A stretch of DNA of 46,116 nt from an uncultured Fluviicola sp. (GTDB taxonomy: Bacteria > Bacteroidota > Bacteroidia > Flavobacteriales_D > Crocinitomicaceae). Positions 27,284-36,768 of the stretch are shown one piece after another (position 1 is the stretch's first letter; every line of letters begins with the position of its first letter). The notes under the pieces are model-generated. The model did no database searches, was not told the DNA's origin, and saw only the letters and a program-made list of their open reading frames with translations. The stretch covers positions 1 through 46,116 of the forward strand of contig CAJVYC010000021.1 of NCBI GenBank assembly GCA_913009205.1, read 5' to 3'. The position numbers and the translations under genes were made by a program.

Positions 27284-29234
27284 TTGAGTATAATGCCTCT
27301 TTGTTAATGTTAACAGTATGTTTTGTTCTTAATTCCTTCAACCATTCTTGTTCAAGATAATTTTGATAGTCAGAAGTAATAGCTCCTTTTGCTTCGCTGA
27401 ATTCTTTTTGAGAAGGTTCAAGTATTTCAGCAACGCGGATTACATAAAATTTACCATCGTATTCGTAAACTTTATTTACGCCCAAATTCAATTTCTGATC
27501 TGTCAAGTAGCGTATTTTAGAAGTATCGAATTTTGAATTTCTATGACGAACGTTCAATTCACTTTCTACATTTACAAGACCAACAATTTCAACAACCTCT
27601 AATGAATCAGCACCTTCAGAAGTTAAAAGACCATAAACAGTTTTAGCAGCTTCAGCAGAATAACATTCGAACACATCAGAGTCTAAACGAGTCCCCCATA
27701 CGTATTCAGTTTTGTATTCAGCGTGAAACGCTTTCAAACCAGTAGTGTCTTTCATGGCCTTGTTCCAAACCAAATCAGACATTACCTCATACAATAATAT
27801 TCCATCATGGTATTCAGTGACTAGTGCTTTAAAATCAGGATATTTACCTGTAAGTTTTGATTCTTCATAATCCAAGATTGTTTTCTTCTCCCAAATTTTA
27901 TATTGATTGTCAATTAAAACGTTAATTGATCCTATGTCACGAATTCCTCTCTGGTTCTCTTGAAGGAATTGAGCAAAACCTCTAGAGTTGAATTTCTTCT
28001 TGTCCATTGTAAACAAAGGCTTGTTCTTTATCACTTGATCAGCGCTGAATTTACCTTCGAAGTACGTTGAATCAACATTCTCATAGAACCATTTCAGTCC
28101 TTTCTTTGACTTGTCTTTGAATTTGTACTCTGTTTTCATTTTAGCAACGAATGAATTTTGAGTTTGTTTAGAGCGTTCGTCTTTTGCAACTCTTGAAGAT
28201 AAGTTCTCTTCTAGGGTTTCAAATCCCGGCACTTCCGTCCAATTTAAACGTTTCACGATATGAAAACCGTAATCTGTTTTAACTGGCATACTATAATCAC
28301 CATCATTCTTTAATTTGAACGCAGCGTCCTCAAATGCAGGAACCATTCGTGTTGTTGTTCCTGTTCCAAATGTTGGAAGCTTTCCTTGTTTATCAACAGA
28401 GGATGGATCATCAGAGAATTTCTTTACCAATTCTTCGAAGTTTCCTCCTTTGTTTAGCAATTCATAAATTTCATCAATTTTCTTGCGAGCATCAGCCATT
28501 GCAGGTTGTCCTTCAGACTCTCTTGCTGCAACCATAATGTGAGCAGTTTCGATACTTCCTCTTGCCGCTCGTTTTTCATCTACTTTTAAAATATGGTATC
28601 CGAATCGCGTTCTAAATGGCATTGAAATTTTTCCAACCTCAGTGTTGTAAGCTTTATCTTCGAATTGGTAAACCATTTGGAAAGCTGTAAAGAAACCAAG
28701 GTCACCTTCGTTGTTTATTGCTGAAGGATCTTGAGAAGATTTTTTAGCAACCGCTCCGAAATCTTCACCTCCTTCAATTCTCTCTTTAAGCGCAATGATC
28801 TTGTTCCAAGCAAGCAAAGTATCTGCAGGAGATGCTTTAGGATCAACTTTCATCAAAATATGTGAAGCACGGACTTCATTTGCTGTTCTTGTATAAGCTT
28901 CTTTAACTAAAGCCTCGGTTTTTAAAGAATCAACCAAATAGGGAAGGGCCAATTGTTTTGTATATCCTCTTAATTCTTTTACCAATTTTGGAATTGTATC
29001 GTATCCCAAATCTTCAGCTTCAGCTACTTTAAGTTTGAATTTAGTAAATAACTCAACGTATTCATCAAGTGATTCTTTATCGTACTTGGGAGCATTGTTG
29101 TTCTTAAGGTAGATTTGAAGAAATTCAGTTTTTGTGATTTTTTTATCATCAATTGTCATGATAACTGCGTCGTCTTGACTTAAAGCTGTTGATCCTAAAA
29201 TCAAAGTGAAGGTTAAAAGAATAAATTTGTTCAT
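27273..29234 (-). CDS. Periplasmic peptidylprolyl isomerase with two parvulin domains (PpiD/SurA-like)
   Basis: 653 residues when started at the ATG for MNKFILLTFTL; a longer frame from 29261 adds nine residues before the signal peptide. Signal peptide 1-19 (TALSQ). The N-terminal chaperone part includes VIMTIDDKKITKTEFLQIY. Parvulin domain 1 spans ~122-220 (RASHILMKV, FGYHILKVDE) and domain 2 ~228-330 (IETAHIMVAA, DYGFHIVKRL); each keeps the paired His and hydrophobic residues of the active site. A long C-terminal region follows without known motifs. It is the first of three overlapping genes and should lead a periplasmic folding operon serving the beta-barrel and T9SS machinery. guaB lies just upstream, 65 nt away, but is probably separate. 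Confidence 0.9.
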   Translation of the reverse strand: MNKFILLTFTLILGSTALSQDDAVIMTIDDKKITKTEFLQIYLKNNNAPKYDKESLDEYVELFTKFKLKVAEAEDLGYDTIPKLVKELRGYTKQLALPYLVDSLKTEALVKEAYTRTANEVRASHILMKVDPKASPADTLLAWNKIIALKERIEGGEDFGAVAKKSSQDPSAINNEGDLGFFTAFQMVYQFEDKAYNTEVGKISMPFRTRFGYHILKVDEKRAARGSIETAHIMVAARESEGQPAMADARKKIDEIYELLNKGGNFEELVKKFSDDPSSVDKQGKLPTFGTGTTTRMVPAFEDAAFKLKNDGDYSMPVKTDYGFHIVKRLNWTEVPGFETLEENLSSRVAKDERSKQTQNSFVAKMKTEYKFKDKSKKGLKWFYENVDSTYFEGKFSADQVIKNKPLFTMDKKKFNSRGFAQFLQENQRGIRDIGSINVLIDNQYKIWEKKTILDYEESKLTGKYPDFKALVTEYHDGILLYEVMSDLVWNKAMKDTTGLKAFHAEYKTEYVWGTRLDSDVFECYSAEAAKTVYGLLTSEGADSLEVVEIVGLVNVESELNVRHRNSKFDTSKIRYLTDQKLNLGVNKVYEYDGKFYVIRVAEILEPSQKEFSEAKGAITSDYQNYLEQEWLKELRTKHTVNINKEALYSIGK

Positions 29235-29299
29235 AGTGTTTATTAAATTATGGACTGCCAAATATAACGTCTTTAGTCCTGTTAATGTTTGGTTTGAAA

Positions 29300-30772
29300 T
29301 TATTTTATGCTATAATTTGGTGCTTCTCTTGTTATCGTAACATCATGTGGGTGGCTTTCAAGTACACCTGCACTTGTTATCCTAACAAATTTTGATCCTT
29401 TTAATTTGTCGATGCTTCCAGCCCCGCAATATCCCATTCCTGCTCTAAGCCCACCAATGATTTGGTACATTACTTCGTTCAGTTTTCCTTTGAATGGCAC
29501 ACGACCAGAGATTCCTTCAGGAACTAATTTTTTTTCATCGTTCTCATCTGCCTGAAAGTATCTGTCTTTAGACCCTTGTTGCATTGCTTCAATCGATCCC
29601 ATTCCTCGGTAAGTTTTGAATTTTCTTCCCTGAAAAATAATTGTCTCTCCTGGTGATTCCTCAACTCCTGCGAACATTGAACCAACCATAACGGAATCTG
29701 CTCCAGCCGCAATTGCTTTCACAATGTCTCCTGTATATCTAATACCACCATCTGCAATAACGGGAATACCTGTTCCTTCAAGAGCAATTGCCACGTCACT
29801 TATAGCAGATAACTGAGGCACTCCAACTCCGGCAATAATTCGAGTTGTACAAATTGAACCTGGGCCAATTCCAACTTTAACAGCATCGGCTCCCGCTTCA
29901 ACTAAGAAAAGTGCCGCCTCAGGAGTTGCAATGTTTCCTGCAACAACTTCGAGTGTGGGGAATTTGGTTTTAACTTCCCTTAATTTCGCACCAAATGACG
30001 CCGTATGTCCGTGAGCAGTGTCAATAACGATGGCATCAACACTTGCTTTTACTAAGGCTTCAACTCTTTCAATCGTATCGTCTGTTACACCAACAGCTGC
30101 AGCAACTCTTAATCGACCATAGCTGTCTTTGCAAGAATTTGGATGCTCTTTGACTTTTATAATATCCCTAAATGTGATTAATCCGATCAATTTATTGTTC
30201 TCATCAATCACCGGTAATTTTTCAATTTTATTCTCCTGCAAGATAGCCTCCGCTGTCGTTAGGCTCGTGTTCTCTTTTGTTGTAATGATGTTTTTTGAGG
30301 TCATTACTTCAAGGATAGGTCGCGAATGATTTTTTTCAAATCTCAAATCACGGTTCGTTACGATTCCTTTCAATGTTCCGTTTTTGTCAACGACAGGAAT
30401 ACCACCGATCTTATTTTCTTGCATTATTCTCAAAGCGTCAGCAACAATTGCATTTTCTTCAAGAGTAACAGGATCAAGGATCATTCCACTTTCAGAACGC
30501 TTTACTTTTCTAACTTGAAGAGCTTGCTGTTCTATAGACATATTTTTATGAATAACACCAATTCCACCTTGTTGAGCAATTGCAATTGCAAGACTCGACT
30601 CTGTAACGGTATCCATTGCGGCGGATACAATTGGAGTCATTACTTCTATGTTTCTTGTGATTTTACTTTTTAAGACTACTTGGTTCGGGAGAACTTCTGA
30701 AAAAGCTGGTACCAGTAGAACGTCATCGTAGGTTAAACCTTCTTTGATTTCGGAGATATTTGAGAGTGCCAT
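29300..30772 (-). CDS. guaB: Inosine-5'-monophosphate dehydrogenase
   Basis: A 490-residue IMPDH, full length. It oxidises IMP to XMP with NAD+, the rate-limiting step of guanine nucleotide synthesis. The TIM-barrel core starts [17 protein letters not shown]; a pair of CBS domains sits at ~95-205 ([47 protein letters not shown]) and regulates activity in response to nucleotides in studied members. The catalytic loop is [11 protein letters not shown] with Cys308, and the phosphate site [13 protein letters not shown], flap [19 protein letters not shown] and C-terminal [12 protein letters not shown] are all present. A TAnnTTTG-type box lies 30-40 nt upstream. Confidence 0.97.
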   Translation of the reverse strand: MALSNISEIKEGLTYDDVLLVPAFSEVLPNQVVLKSKITRNIEVMTPIVSAAMDTVTESSLAIAIAQQGGIGVIHKNMSIEQQALQVRKVKRSESGMILDPVTLEENAIVADALRIMQENKIGGIPVVDKNGTLKGIVTNRDLRFEKNHSRPILEVMTSKNIITTKENTSLTTAEAILQENKIEKLPVIDENNKLIGLITFRDIIKVKEHPNSCKDSYGRLRVAAAVGVTDDTIERVEALVKASVDAIVIDTAHGHTASFGAKLREVKTKFPTLEVVAGNIATPEAALFLVEAGADAVKVGIGPGSICTTRIIAGVGVPQLSAISDVAIALEGTGIPVIADGGIRYTGDIVKAIAAGADSVMVGSMFAGVEESPGETIIFQGRKFKTYRGMGSIEAMQQGSKDRYFQADENDEKKLVPEGISGRVPFKGKLNEVMYQIIGGLRAGMGYCGAGSIDKLKGSKFVRITSAGVLESHPHDVTITREAPNYSIK

Positions 30773-30802
30773 ATTTGAACCTATTTATGAAATAAATTCT
30801 TG

Positions 30803-30810
30803 CAAAAGTA
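30803..30810 (-). promoter_or_regulatory. Likely -7 box of the guaB promoter
   Basis: On the minus strand TACTTTTG fits TAnnTTTG and lies 30 nt before the guaB ATG. No clear -33 element was found. Confidence 0.5.
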
Positions 30811-30983
30811 CACATAATATATCGGATTAGTGACGAATTGTTAATTATAAATAAGTCATTCAAAAATTAAGATTAATTTGTTATTTGAATAACTAACTAA
30901 AGTAACGATCATTGTTTATGTTAAAGAAATCAAATTCTTTTTGTCAAATTGATTATAATGGTTACCCTTGTGATGTATATTAA

Positions 30984-31631
30984 ATGAACAACTTGAAAAA
31001 CGCATTAATCTTTTTGTTTGCTCTTTCTCCATTAATAGGGATGACTCAACACGCGGACAGTACTTATCTAGATTCAAATCTGATTCAATTATCCGGTGTT
31101 GTAATTAACGAAGAAGATTTGGAGCCAATGCCTTACACAACCATTTTTGATAAAACGGTAAGAAGAGGTGTTATCGCTGATTACTACGGCTATTTTTCAA
31201 CGGTGGTATATCCTGGAGATACATTGTACTTTAATTATTTTGGATACAAGACTTCAACATTTATTGTTCCTGATTCTTTGGAAGATAATCGGTATTCGAT
31301 GATTCATATGCTTCATAAAGATACGCTAAACTTGCCCGAAGTGGTGGTTTATCCTTGGCCTTCCAAAGAAGATTTTGCTAGAGCTTTTATTGAAATGAGA
31401 CCTTACGATGACGCTTTGAAAAGAGCTCAACGTGAATTGTCTGGAGAGAGTTTAGCATTTGTTGCCGCACGCTTAGAAGGAGACGCGTCTCTGGCTTATG
31501 GAATGACGCAGCAGCAGAATTACAATCGCGTGTATACTCAGAATCAATTACCAGCAAACAATTTATTTAACCCTTACGCTTGGGCGAAGTTGGTTAAGGA
31601 TTGGAAGGATGGCAAGCTTGCTAGGAAGTAG
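30984..31631 (+). CDS. Secreted protein with CarboxypepD_reg-like domain
   Basis: A 215-residue protein with a signal peptide (1-21, GMTQH). Residues ~35-115 form a carboxypeptidase-regulatory-like beta-sandwich: LSGVVINEEDLEPMPYTTIF, then GVIADYYGYFSTVVYPGDTL and FNYFGYKTSTFIVPDS, the pattern found at the N-terminus of TonB-dependent receptors and in stand-alone Bacteroidota proteins. The C-terminal half (DFARAFIEMRPYDDALKRAQ to DWKDGKLARK) is helical. No enzyme motif is visible. It is divergent from guaB across a 211-nt promoter region and stands ahead of the VTT gene by 126 nt. Similar proteins are widespread in Flavobacteriales, with unknown function. Confidence 0.8.
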   Translation: MNNLKNALIFLFALSPLIGMTQHADSTYLDSNLIQLSGVVINEEDLEPMPYTTIFDKTVRRGVIADYYGYFSTVVYPGDTLYFNYFGYKTSTFIVPDSLEDNRYSMIHMLHKDTLNLPEVVVYPWPSKEDFARAFIEMRPYDDALKRAQRELSGESLAFVAARLEGDASLAYGMTQQQNYNRVYTQNQLPANNLFNPYAWAKLVKDWKDGKLARK

Positions 31632-31757
31632 AAAATCATAATTTATTTCCTATTATCACTCATTTTCCGCACGTTCATGCGCACATGTGCTTGAAATTGT
31701 CTACGAACTATTTTTTTTTGATTTATTGATATATATTACCATTTGTAATAATGACAT

Positions 31758-32387
31758 ATGGAAACCAAAACTACGAGTTCCAAAATATGGTACCCACTTT
31801 TAATTAGTTGCACGCTGATTGTAATTCTTTTTCTGCTTTTTGCTGGTACAGAGGGATATTTCGAGCAAAGCCCGAGCGGGTTGATTGATAATCAGAAATC
31901 ATTTGCTTTCACGAGTTTTTTAGTGCTTTGTTCAGACATTGTATTGCGTGTTTCTTCAAGTATTGTAATGTATTTAAACGGTTATATATTGGGACTATTC
32001 CAAGGCGTAATTGTGTCATTCGTTTCTGTTATGGTCTCTTCTGTAATCGTTTATTTAATTGGATTACTTTCTTTAAAATTATTCAAAAACAATAAGGCAC
32101 ACATTAGATCCGATGAGTTGCTAAAAAAGATAGACCCTCTAGCCATAATTCCAACCAGAGGAATTCCAATTTTCTCTCAGGGTGTAACAATTGTTACTGG
32201 ATATTACTCGTATAGCTTTTATCAGTTTTTACTTTGGAACTTTATTGGTTATTTGCTTGTTTACTTTATCTATGGTTATTTCGGTAGTATCTCAAACAGT
32301 CATGATGCGTTTCTAATTTCCTTTGGAATTTCAATTGCGAATTCCTTTTCCCTAATCGATCGTAGTAAAAAAAGTACTTATCTCTAA
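31758..32387 (+). CDS. VTT (TVP38/TMEM64 or DedA-like) inner-membrane protein
   Basis: A 209-residue membrane protein with about five hydrophobic segments: ~12-31, a long pair spanning ~47-105, ~145-165 and ~167-185. The central VTT-type features are SSSIVMYLNGYILGLFQGVI (the reentrant loop resembling G-x-L-x-G) and IPTRGIPIFSQGVTIVTGYY followed by a glycine-rich last helix, GYFGSISN. The family is linked to lipid scrambling or undecaprenyl-phosphate and phosphatidyl transport in known members; which lipid is unclear here. The next gene starts 11 nt after the stop, so the pair is probably one transcript, which links this protein to an outer-membrane barrel. Confidence 0.65.
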   Translation: METKTTSSKIWYPLLISCTLIVILFLLFAGTEGYFEQSPSGLIDNQKSFAFTSFLVLCSDIVLRVSSSIVMYLNGYILGLFQGVIVSFVSVMVSSVIVYLIGLLSLKLFKNNKAHIRSDELLKKIDPLAIIPTRGIPIFSQGVTIVTGYYSYSFYQFLLWNFIGYLLVYFIYGYFGSISNSHDAFLISFGISIANSFSLIDRSKKSTYL

Positions 32388-32398
32388 ACCAAAAAACG

Positions 32399-33469
32399 TT
32401 GAATAAAATAGTAGTATTGATTATGCTCGCGATCTCGATTTCGAGTTTTGGGCAAAAAAACAAGAAATCGGAAAGCACTAAAGTTAAAAAGGACAGAAAG
32501 GTAAAAGTGCTACCTGTTCCAGCTTTTGGTTACTCGCCAGAGACTAGAGCTTATGTCGGAGCGGTAGCTTTATTTACTTTGGATTTGTATAAAGATTCTC
32601 TCACCCGAACATCGAATGCTAAGGTAGAGTTGAATTATACATGGAATAAGCAGAGTATTCTTGAGGCGCAGTGGAGCTACTTTTTTAAGGAAGAAAAATG
32701 GTTTACGGATGGTAAGTTTCACCTTTCGAAATATCCAGATCAATATTTCGGGATTGGATCATATTCTGAAGATACATTGGGGATAACATTCAATAGCAAT
32801 CGATTGATTTCTAAGATAGATGTGCTTAAGAGGGTTCGTAAAAGCTTGTTTGCTGGAATAGGTCTAGAATACATTAAGTACAGTAAAATATCAGGAGATG
32901 ATTTAGGAACATTTGATGAGTTAAGAAATCAGGAGAATTTTGAAATCTCTGTTGATGGGATTTTTGATTCAAGAAACAACTTGTTGAATTCAACTTCAGG
33001 AAAGTACGCAAATGTTTCTGTTGGATACAATCTCGGTGCAAATGAATACGTGAAAACTAGGGTGGATTTAAGAACCTACAAAACGTGGAAGGATAAGTAT
33101 ACGTTTGCCATGAGGTTCTTTAACGAGTTTACGAACAATGCACCGAACTTCTACGATATGGCTAAAATGGGAGGTGATATTAACGGAAGAGGATACTTTT
33201 ACGGACGATATAGAGACAATAACTTGAGTTCGCTGCAAGTAGAGGGGCGTTTTGATATCTGGTGGAGATTGGATTTAGCGGTCTTCGGAGGGCTATCTTC
33301 GGTGTATTCTGGATTCGATAACCTCAGTGCTTCTAGGATTGCTCCCAATTACGGTTTCGGTCTTCGAATATTAGCGGATAAAGCTGAAAATGTAAATCTA
33401 AGGTTTGATTATGCCTTGGGAATTGATGGACAATCAGGGTTCTACGTATCGTTTGGAGAATCTTTTTAA
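32399..33469 (+). CDS. Omp85/BamA-superfamily barrel without POTRA domains
   Basis: A 356-residue protein. TTG start chosen because the sequence immediately encodes a signal peptide, MNKIVVLIMLAISISSFGQ, and lies 11 nt after the upstream stop. After a lysine-rich patch the mature part is almost all beta strands: VPAFGYSPETRAYVGAVALF, then repeated strands ending DYALGIDGQSGFYVSFGESF. The segment DINGRGYFYGRYRDNNLSSL matches the Omp85 loop motif (G-R-G-x(1,2)-R-x-R-D-like) found in BamA/TamA and small patatin- or surface-antigen-type members. There are no POTRA repeats, so it is a barrel-only protein of the bacterial surface antigen family. Its job is unknown; co-transcription with a lipid transporter hints at envelope lipid or barrel homeostasis. 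Confidence 0.75.
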   Translation: MNKIVVLIMLAISISSFGQKNKKSESTKVKKDRKVKVLPVPAFGYSPETRAYVGAVALFTLDLYKDSLTRTSNAKVELNYTWNKQSILEAQWSYFFKEEKWFTDGKFHLSKYPDQYFGIGSYSEDTLGITFNSNRLISKIDVLKRVRKSLFAGIGLEYIKYSKISGDDLGTFDELRNQENFEISVDGIFDSRNNLLNSTSGKYANVSVGYNLGANEYVKTRVDLRTYKTWKDKYTFAMRFFNEFTNNAPNFYDMAKMGGDINGRGYFYGRYRDNNLSSLQVEGRFDIWWRLDLAVFGGLSSVYSGFDNLSASRIAPNYGFGLRILADKAENVNLRFDYALGIDGQSGFYVSFGESF

Positions 33470-33678
33470 AATAAATGAAAAATTGATTAGTAAACAGTTG
33501 TATGTAGCGGTTTTAGAACGCGTTCCTGACGAATATAAAAATACCACGTTATTCATGTCAATGACCTGTGATATTTGCTCTAGCCAAACGAAATTATTAT
33601 CAGATTAACTCAACTACATAAATCCAGGAGAAATAGTTCCATATTCTTTCAAATAAAATTCTAGAGTTTTCTATTAAA

Positions 33679-34965
33679 TCACTTAATTCCCAAAGACAGC
33701 TGCTTTGGTTTAGATGAATTGAAAACTGGATACGCCAAGAAATACTTCTCAACTGGATTTGAAAGTGCGGAGATATTCAAATTATCTGATGCTTTTGTAA
33801 CATCCATAATTTCACCCGACTTCATCAGCAAGTTAATGTTTTCCTTCTCGTTGTTGTATGCGTTATTTGTAAGTTTGCTTGTGTAAACAAAATGTTCTAC
33901 TTCAGTGTCACTTAGTTCTAAGTTATCGCAAACAATGCTTTTTGTTTCTTGAATTCGTTCTTTACTAAATGGAGTTTTGGAAACTTCAATTTTGAACAAA
34001 CGTCGATCAATAATTCGGACAGCCAATTCCGATAGAACTTTATCATCAGAGGTTTGCCAAACCTTTATTGCGCCAAGAATATCATAATCATCGAGTTGTG
34101 CGAATTGTTCAAGAACCTTCGGATTCGATTTGAAATCATCTGCCGAAATATTGTTCTTCATAAAGAAGGCGAGGGCGGGACTAGCGAAAATCTCTTCGCC
34201 TTGTTGAAACAACTCTTTAGCTCTTCGCAAAACATGAATCAGCATAAACTCAGCCGCAACAACCGTTTTATGAAGGTATACTTGCCAATACATTATTCTT
34301 CTTGCAACGATAAACTTCTCAATCGAATAAACTCCTTTTTCTTCAAGAACAAGGTTTCCATCGGAAACAGTCATCATTTCAATGATTCGATCGCTTCCTA
34401 TTTTTCCTTCGCTAACTCCAGTATAGAAGCTATCTCTGTTCAAATAATCCATTCGATCCATGTCTAATTGGCTTGAAACCAGTTGATGCAAGAACTTTTT
34501 GGGATAGGTATTTCTAAATATTTCTAGAGCAAGATCCAATTCACCATTGAGTTCTTCACTCAAGCGCTCAATGAAAAAAGTTGAGATGTCTTCGTGTGAA
34601 ACTCCACTAACGATATCATGCTCAAGCGCATGGCTAAATGGTCCGTGACCGATATCATGAAGTAGGATCGCAAGTAATGCAGCTTCCTCTTCCGGTTCTG
34701 TAATTTCATGACCCTTTCTGCGGATCGTCGCGATGGCTTTCGACATGAGATGCATTGCACCCAAAACATGGTGAAAACGTGTGTGTAAAGCTCCTGGATA
34801 CACCAAGTGTGTTAGTCCGAGTTGCTTGATTCTCCTTAGTCTCTGAAGAAAAGGATGTTCTATAACGTCGAAAATAATTTCCTGTGGGATTGAAATAAAT
34901 CCATACACGGGATCGTTGAATATTTTCTTTTTGTTATTAATGTTGACTTTCGATTGCAATTGCAT
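33679..34965 (-). CDS. HD-domain phosphohydrolase (COG1078-type)
   Basis: 428 residues when started at the ATG giving MQLQSKVNINNKKKIFNDPV; a longer frame from 35058 runs into the divergent porX and is rejected. HD-domain features: YPGALHTRFHHVLGAMHLM (first His), LLAILLHDIGHGPFSHALEH (the HD pair) and QLVSSQLDMDRMDYLNRDSF (later Asp), so the metal-binding set is complete. Start and core resemble dGTPase/SAMHD1-like family members, and residues ~40-60 (YGFISIPQEIIFDVIEHPFL) are typical of this group. It likely hydrolyses a nucleotide, perhaps a dNTP, in the cytoplasm; substrate is unknown. It shares a 41-nt divergent promoter region with porX. Confidence 0.88.
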   Translation of the reverse strand: MQLQSKVNINNKKKIFNDPVYGFISIPQEIIFDVIEHPFLQRLRRIKQLGLTHLVYPGALHTRFHHVLGAMHLMSKAIATIRRKGHEITEPEEEAALLAILLHDIGHGPFSHALEHDIVSGVSHEDISTFFIERLSEELNGELDLALEIFRNTYPKKFLHQLVSSQLDMDRMDYLNRDSFYTGVSEGKIGSDRIIEMMTVSDGNLVLEEKGVYSIEKFIVARRIMYWQVYLHKTVVAAEFMLIHVLRRAKELFQQGEEIFASPALAFFMKNNISADDFKSNPKVLEQFAQLDDYDILGAIKVWQTSDDKVLSELAVRIIDRRLFKIEVSKTPFSKERIQETKSIVCDNLELSDTEVEHFVYTSKLTNNAYNNEKENINLLMKSGEIMDVTKASDNLNISALSNPVEKYFLAYPVFNSSKPKQLSLGIK

Positions 34966-35006
34966 ACTTTTAATTCCGAATGTCAAATCTATAAAATATA
35001 AGGCAT

Positions 35007-36632
35007 ATGCAAGTAAAAATCCTTTGGGCAGACGATGAAATAGACTTATTAAAGCCACATATTCTGTTTCTTGAATCTAAAGGTTACGAAGTTGTACCTG
35101 TTAATAACGGCTCTACAGCGGTTGATAAAAACAGAGAAGATGAGTTTGATATTGTGTTTTTGGATGAGAACATGCCGGGGATTAGTGGGTTGGATGCGTT
35201 GGCTTTAATAAAGAAAGACAAACCGCACGTTCCTGTTGTTATGATCACTAAAAGTGAGGAAGAACATATTATGGAAGAGGCAATCGGAAGTAATATTGCT
35301 GATTACTTGATAAAACCTGTGAATCCGAATCAGATTTTGCTTGCAATAAAAAAGAATCTAGATAAGAGTAAACTCGTTTCTCAAACAACGAATTCCAATT
35401 ATCAGAAAGAGTTCAAAGAGCTTGGAATGCAATTGAACAGCCGTTTGGATGTCAAAGAATGGTTTGATCTTTACGAACAATTGGTGTATTGGGAATTGAA
35501 ACTTCAAAACATTGAAGACTCTGGAATGCAAGAGATTCTAAATATGCAAAAGAAGGAGGCAAATACGCGATTTTCTAAATTTGTAGAAGACAATTATCTC
35601 GATTGGTTGAATGGAGTAGAGGAGTCACCACAAATGATTCACACCTTATTCAAAAACAAGATTAATCCAATTTTAGAAAATGAATCTGCTTTCGTTTTGG
35701 TCATTGATAATTTAAGGTACGATCAATGGAAAGTGCTAAGTCCAATATTCTCTAAGTATTTCACGATCAATAATGAGGAAATCATTTATTCGATTTTGCC
35801 AACCGCAACTCAATATGCTCGAAACGCTTTCTTTGCAGGGCTTATGCCTTCTGAAATTGCTAAGAAATACCCTCAGTATTGGTTGAACGAAGAAGATGAA
35901 GGAAGTAAAAATAAATTCGAGTCACAACTTTTAGAAACTCAATTAAAGCGTTTGGGAAGGGATGTAAAATGGTCGTACAATAAGATCACAAACCTCGATG
36001 CTGGAAAGCGACTTTCCGATAATTTTGATAAGCTTTTAGATAATAAATTAAATGTTATTGTTTGGAATTTTGTTGATATGCTTTCTCATGCTAGAACTGA
36101 CATGGAAGTGATTAAAGAACTGGCCGATGACGAATCTGCATACAGATCTTTGACCTTGTCGTGGTTTGAGCATTCACCACTTCATGACATCGTTAAGAAA
36201 TGTGCTGAAGCAGGTAAGAAGCTTATCGTTACAACTGATCACGGAACAGTTCGTGTAAACAATCCTGTTAAGATAATGGGGGAGAGAAGTACAAACTCGA
36301 ACTTGAGGTACAAAGTAGGTAGAAACCTTTCTTACAAGGAGAAGGAAGTTTTCCAAATTAAAGATCCATCGGAAGGTTATTTACCGAAAAGTGGGCTTTC
36401 TTCGGAGTTCGTATTCACAAAAGAGAATGACTTTTTCGTGTATCCAAGCAACTACAATCATTTTGTTAAGCATTACGGCAATACCTTCCAGCACGGTGGG
36501 ATTTCTCTTGAAGAAGTTCTAATTCCTTATGTTGAATTGGAACCTAAGACTGAAAAAGTCGCTACAATTGAAAGTCAACCGACAGAAGCACCAAAAAGAG
36601 ATGTTTCCAGATTTTCAAGAAGAAGAAAGTAG
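35007..36632 (+). CDS. porX: PorX, response regulator with PglZ domain that controls T9SS
   Basis: A 541-residue protein. Residues 1-120 are a CheY-like receiver: acidic pocket Asp9/Asp10, phospho-acceptor Asp53 (FLDENMPG), Thr81 region (VVMITKS) and Lys103 (YLIKPVNP). A helical linker (~125-220) joins a PglZ/alkaline-phosphatase-type domain from ~225: VLVIDNLRYDQWKVLSPIF, TATQYARNAFFAGLMP, WNFVDMLSHARTDM and IVTTDHGTVRVNNPVKI, which carry the metal-binding Asp/His set, and HYGNTFQHGGISLEEVLIPY. In Porphyromonas and Flavobacterium PorX with the kinase PorY controls T9SS gene expression, and its PglZ domain cleaves nucleotides. porY is not in the window. tsaE follows after 136 nt. Confidence 0.95.
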   Translation: MQVKILWADDEIDLLKPHILFLESKGYEVVPVNNGSTAVDKNREDEFDIVFLDENMPGISGLDALALIKKDKPHVPVVMITKSEEEHIMEEAIGSNIADYLIKPVNPNQILLAIKKNLDKSKLVSQTTNSNYQKEFKELGMQLNSRLDVKEWFDLYEQLVYWELKLQNIEDSGMQEILNMQKKEANTRFSKFVEDNYLDWLNGVEESPQMIHTLFKNKINPILENESAFVLVIDNLRYDQWKVLSPIFSKYFTINNEEIIYSILPTATQYARNAFFAGLMPSEIAKKYPQYWLNEEDEGSKNKFESQLLETQLKRLGRDVKWSYNKITNLDAGKRLSDNFDKLLDNKLNVIVWNFVDMLSHARTDMEVIKELADDESAYRSLTLSWFEHSPLHDIVKKCAEAGKKLIVTTDHGTVRVNNPVKIMGERSTNSNLRYKVGRNLSYKEKEVFQIKDPSEGYLPKSGLSSEFVFTKENDFFVYPSNYNHFVKHYGNTFQHGGISLEEVLIPYVELEPKTEKVATIESQPTEAPKRDVSRFSRRRK

Positions 36633-36768
36633 TTTGGAACTATAAATTGATTCTGTTTCAAACACTTCCAAAGACAGTTGAATAGTGAATCGAACAATCT
36701 AACGATTAAATAATCGAATAATCAATTATGAACGTAACATTACCCTGCTAAATTCAGTATTATAAAAT

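Noticed and set aside
33405-33608. 67-codon frame overlapping the end of the Omp85-like gene
   Set aside because: Its first third is an out-of-frame reading of the barrel gene; the remainder has no start of its own or known family.
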